From: Nymphaea colorata
Lineage: Eukaryota > Streptophyta > Magnoliopsida > Nymphaeales > Nymphaeaceae
Direction: 5' to 3'
Length of the DNA stretch: 64,000 nt
Assembly: GCF_008831285.2 (NCBI RefSeq)
Contig: NC_045143.1
Coordinates: 9,309,503-9,373,502 of the forward strand
Shown here: positions 61,501 through 64,000 of the stretch, piece after piece
Position numbering within the stretch: position 1 is the stretch's first letter
Layout: each line of letters opens with the position of its first letter
Made by a program: the position numbers and the translations under genes
The notes under the pieces: model-generated
Database searches by the model: none
Told to the model about the DNA's origin: nothing
What the model saw: only the letters and a program-made list of their open reading frames with translations

Positions 61501-64000
61501 CAATATAATGGTAGAAGAATAGATTAGATTATCAAATTACTGGGGGAACGGTGAATGGGTTAAAGTAAAGCCTGATCTTTCACCAACTAGAAAAGTTCAA
61601 TTGACATACCAACAGTACCAACAGTATCCAATGATCCAGACTCTAATACATGCTTCTCAACAGCTAAGGCTAACTCTGCAGCTGCCAATCCAGCATCATT
61701 CCTGGTCAAAATAAATTCAATAATCTGTACTTACAAGTTCTCCAGAAAGATAAACATTTGGAACTGACTAGAACAGCTTAGATCATGCAACAACACGTGA
61801 TTAACACTGTCAGAAAGTTCTCCAGAACGATGCACATTTGCAACTGACTAGAACAGCTTAAATTATGCAACAGCACATGATCAACACTATGAACAAGATC
61901 CAATGAAGCAGCACCAAGGGGGTTTGACATTGTGAAATGGGCCACAGCTGCTTGCAGGGGTTGAGTTAAGGAGGCTCTGTCCCCACTCTAAATTTTCAAA
62001 AATTCCAAAATTCACATATAAATGTTTTTGAAAAAATACAAGAGTGTCCCCTTGATAAATATTCTAGCTCCGCACCTGGCTGTTTAGTGGTCAGTAATGG
62101 CCCAACCTTCACACACGTCAGCTCTTTTCTGCAATCCTAAGCATGCCTAGACCATGGGGGCAGGGGATAGACAGGCCATGGTAATGTAAGCACCCAAAAA
62201 TGAGAAAGAGTTTCACTGAACTTTATTTTTTATTTAAAAGTAGAAATCAAGCATATCTGTTTTTTTGGTTCCAGCCATTACTTTTGAAAGGAATAAATAG
62301 TCTGTGCCATCTTAATTAATCATCACAATTTTATGCAATAAACATGAAATTCACATAGTATTCCTCACGTTCCCTTCTTTTTCTCCTCTATTTTCCAGAC
62401 ATAAATTAATTTAGTGACACATATGCATATGTTCTTTATATTGGCATGCTACATATACATGTACAAATTTACATCTATATGGCATTACATACCTTGATGG
62501 CATCAATACAGCCCCAGCATGCCCTCCATTTCCTTCAAAATCCACCTTGATACTTGCAGGGGCAGCAATTGCAGTTACAATACCAATAGAAAGACCTGTT
62601 TTCCAGCAGTGGGGTATTTAGCTATTGAAAAAAAATGATGCACTCAAACGTGTTTCTTTATCTTGATATGTAACTTTACCTTCTTCTTCCAGGATTGGAC
62701 CCTGCTCAATATGCAACTCCACAAAAGAAGAGTAACTTCCATGATCTAAAAATACACTAGATAATTCCTGTTGTCCCATCATGTAACCAGCAGATCTTGC
62801 AGCTTCAATAAATGATATATTATGACTGTCAACAGTGCCCAACAGAAGTTGAGCAAGGGCTTCATCCCCTGCCATTAGGCGGCTGACCAAATGGAAGTAT
62901 GCATCAGTCACTTGAGATTAAATGAGTTTATTTGTTACTATATTTCGAGCTTTACTCAAATAACTGGCAGAAAAGCCAACAGCCAGAAACTTTAGAACCA
63001 TGTCAAAGGGTTTGTGTTCTCTAGTACTCTATATGTACAACCTCAATAACTATATACTTATACAAGTATAGGTTCTTCATAGAAAAAGTATTGCATTCAG
63101 GAAAGTTCCTCAACTGTAATCTGGTGGGGGATAAGCTTATACCTTCCCAAGCAGCTGATACCAAAACGAGTAGGCTCCTCTGATGTGAACATGATTACAT
63201 CTAATGATCTTTTAGGCTGAAAACCAGATCTGCAGGAGTAAGAAAAACAACAATGGTATAAATCATTATATAATGCAAAAAACATACTCCTCGAATTACT
63301 ACATCTTCCTTAGTATCAGATCAAAACATACACATTAACCATCAAACTCAAAAGTAAACACTAACATGTTTCTACTTCTTAGAGTATCTTGATCTTGAAA
63401 AAAATTCAGCAAAAGAAAAAACTAAAGGGAAAACGGGGAAATTTTGACGATGTCTTCTATGGCAATAGCAAGAGATAGAAGCACATCAAAAACTTCGAAA
63501 GAGAGGAAAAAGTTTCTCATCTTCTATTGGAGATCTTTTATAGGATGAGAAACATGTGAGAAGCAGTCACAATCATAATAAACAATATCATTCTTAGCAA
63601 ACTCCCAAAAAAATTCTCTCACTAATTCAAACTATTAATGAAATGCATCAATAAGCAGGAAGTTATGAGTTTCTTACTAAATTTCCTACTTAAATATCGG
63701 CAAACTTTCATAGAAATTATTTAAATTGTAAAGGAAACAAAAAATGGAAAAGCCACATTTAAAACATATATAAACAAGGATTTTCTTAACAAAGGAAAAT
63801 ATCATGCTACTATCAAAATATCAATCTTATTTCGAATATTATGGCATTTCCCTATATTATTGTAAGATATAAGATATTATGTCCATGAGGCTAAAAAGAA
63901 ACTGCTGACCTTTTCAGGGCATTAATTGCCTCCAATGCACCCAAAACTCCAACAACTCCATCATATTTCCCAGAATATGGAATAGCATCAATATGTGAAC
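56150..64000 (-). CDS. UAH: Ureidoglycolate amidohydrolase, 3' part (continues beyond right edge)
   Basis: Nine exons are visible: 64000-63910 (partial), 63229-63143, 62882-62680, 62595-62493, 61701-61610, 58149-58087, 57909-57669, 56694-56654 and 56247-56150. Metal and catalytic residues of the M20 family are present in order: SHIDAIPYSGKYDG (His, Asp, Asp), FTSEEPTRFGISCLGS (Glu-Glu pair), ELHIEQGP (His), the dimer-interface GGHAGAVLMP, and SRAYHDSLFVAR (last His). The FTSEEPTRF motif separates this from allantoate amidohydrolase, which has a DEEGVRF-type motif. The enzyme releases ammonia and CO2 from ureidoglycolate to give glyoxylate, the last step of purine nitrogen recycling, in the endoplasmic reticulum. 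It ends PEEYASIENISNGVKVLALT to a final KLSHS. The signal-peptide exon lies outside the window. One intron (61609-58150) is 3.5 kb and repeat-filled. Confidence 0.95.
58498..58534. repeat. Compound microsatellite (AT)n(GATA)n
   Basis: About 10 TA repeats followed by four GATA units, in the UAH intron between 58149 and 61610. Confidence 0.95.
58655..59485. repeat. AT-rich dispersed repeat, copy 3 (UAH intron)
   Basis: The left part has palindromic 'gatattttcgaaaatatcgc' sequence. The right part ('ttgcttatctagttagtttt', 'ttgccgataaaaacctgaga', 'acgatatttg') corresponds to 33322-33500. At about 830 bp it is the longest copy of this family here. Confidence 0.6.
59486..61609. other. Intron sequence of unknown origin within UAH
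   Basis: Several short open frames (59569-59763 and 59812-60042 on plus; 60466-60693 on minus) have a mildly protein-like composition but no domain I can name. They may be debris of a retroelement. The 60980-61200 stretch has an LTR-like appearance, but no partner was found. Confidence 0.3.
61737..61896. repeat. Tandem duplication, 80-bp period, in UAH intron
   Basis: The unit 'gttctccagaaagataaaca' at 61737 recurs at 61817 as 'gttctccagaacgatgcaca', with 'ctgactagaacagctta' shared in both. Confidence 0.9.
61960..62085. repeat. 'ggcggagccag' repeat, copy 3 (UAH intron)
   Basis: Contains 'aaggaggctctgtccccact' at one end and 'tctagctccgcacctggct' at the other, with an AT-rich centre. It is the inverse orientation of the layout seen at 23404 and 50395. 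Confidence 0.4.

Noticed and set aside
62618-62911. Minus-strand frame starting MTDAYFHLVS
   Set aside because: The first 10 residues are intron. The true UAH exon starts at 62882 after the acceptor, and the frame after 62680 is also intron.
1-64000. CRISPR arrays, bacterial operons, phage or viral genes
   Set aside because: None seen. Direct repeats with regular unique spacers are absent, genes are interrupted by introns, and repeats are plant-type transposons and microsatellites.

Overview
This window is nuclear DNA of a flowering plant. All six recognisable genes are split by GT-AG introns, the intergenic DNA is AT-rich, dinucleotide microsatellites ((AT)n, (CT)n, compound (GT)(AT)) are frequent, and DNA-transposon MITEs and a decayed Ty1/copia element are present. 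The gene set (plastid CRM splicing factor, zinc-knuckle SR protein, plant Alba protein, ureidoglycolate amidohydrolase) is plant-specific. Introns up to 7.5 kb rule out a very compact genome. I cannot name the species from the sequence.

Layout. 1-14.7 kb: gene-poor, with microsatellites, Tourist-like MITEs and a copia fossil at 12.8-13.9 kb. 14.7-22.7 kb (minus): a complete four-exon SRP9 gene whose second intron is 7.5 kb. That intron holds a 1.68 kb Harbinger-like element with an exon-like insert, a 756-bp TIR element with 8-bp target duplications, and several (AT)n tracts. 22.7-28.4 kb: intergenic, including a four-unit minisatellite with embedded microsatellites. 28.4-29.2 kb (minus): a bHLH92-like transcription factor. 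32.1-38.7 kb (minus): CFM3, a three-CRM-domain organellar intron-splicing factor, nine exons. 39.96-41.79 kb (plus): succinate dehydrogenase iron-sulfur subunit, four exons, divergent from CFM3. 45.5-51.6 kb (minus): RSZ22-type SR splicing factor with a 5'UTR intron and a 2.7 kb intron between RRM and zinc knuckle. 53.5-55.5 kb (plus): Alba-domain nucleic-acid-binding protein, head-to-head with RSZ22. 56.15 kb to the right edge (minus): 3' nine exons of ureidoglycolate amidohydrolase, continuing outside the window.

The genes do not form a pathway: they cover protein targeting (SRP9), transcription (bHLH), organelle splicing (CFM3), respiration (SDH2), nuclear splicing (RSZ22), nucleic-acid binding (Alba) and purine/ureide nitrogen recycling (UAH). 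Exon joins were worked out by hand from splice signals, reading phase and known family sequence. They are consistent in phase throughout, and for SRP9, CFM3, RSZ22 and Alba the length is close to what I recall for the Arabidopsis homologue. No wholly new biological system was found. The most unusual items are the Harbinger-like element with a captured exon-like segment, the paired TIR elements inside introns of two genes, the microsatellite-linked minisatellite, and the atypical N-terminus of the SDH2 protein.
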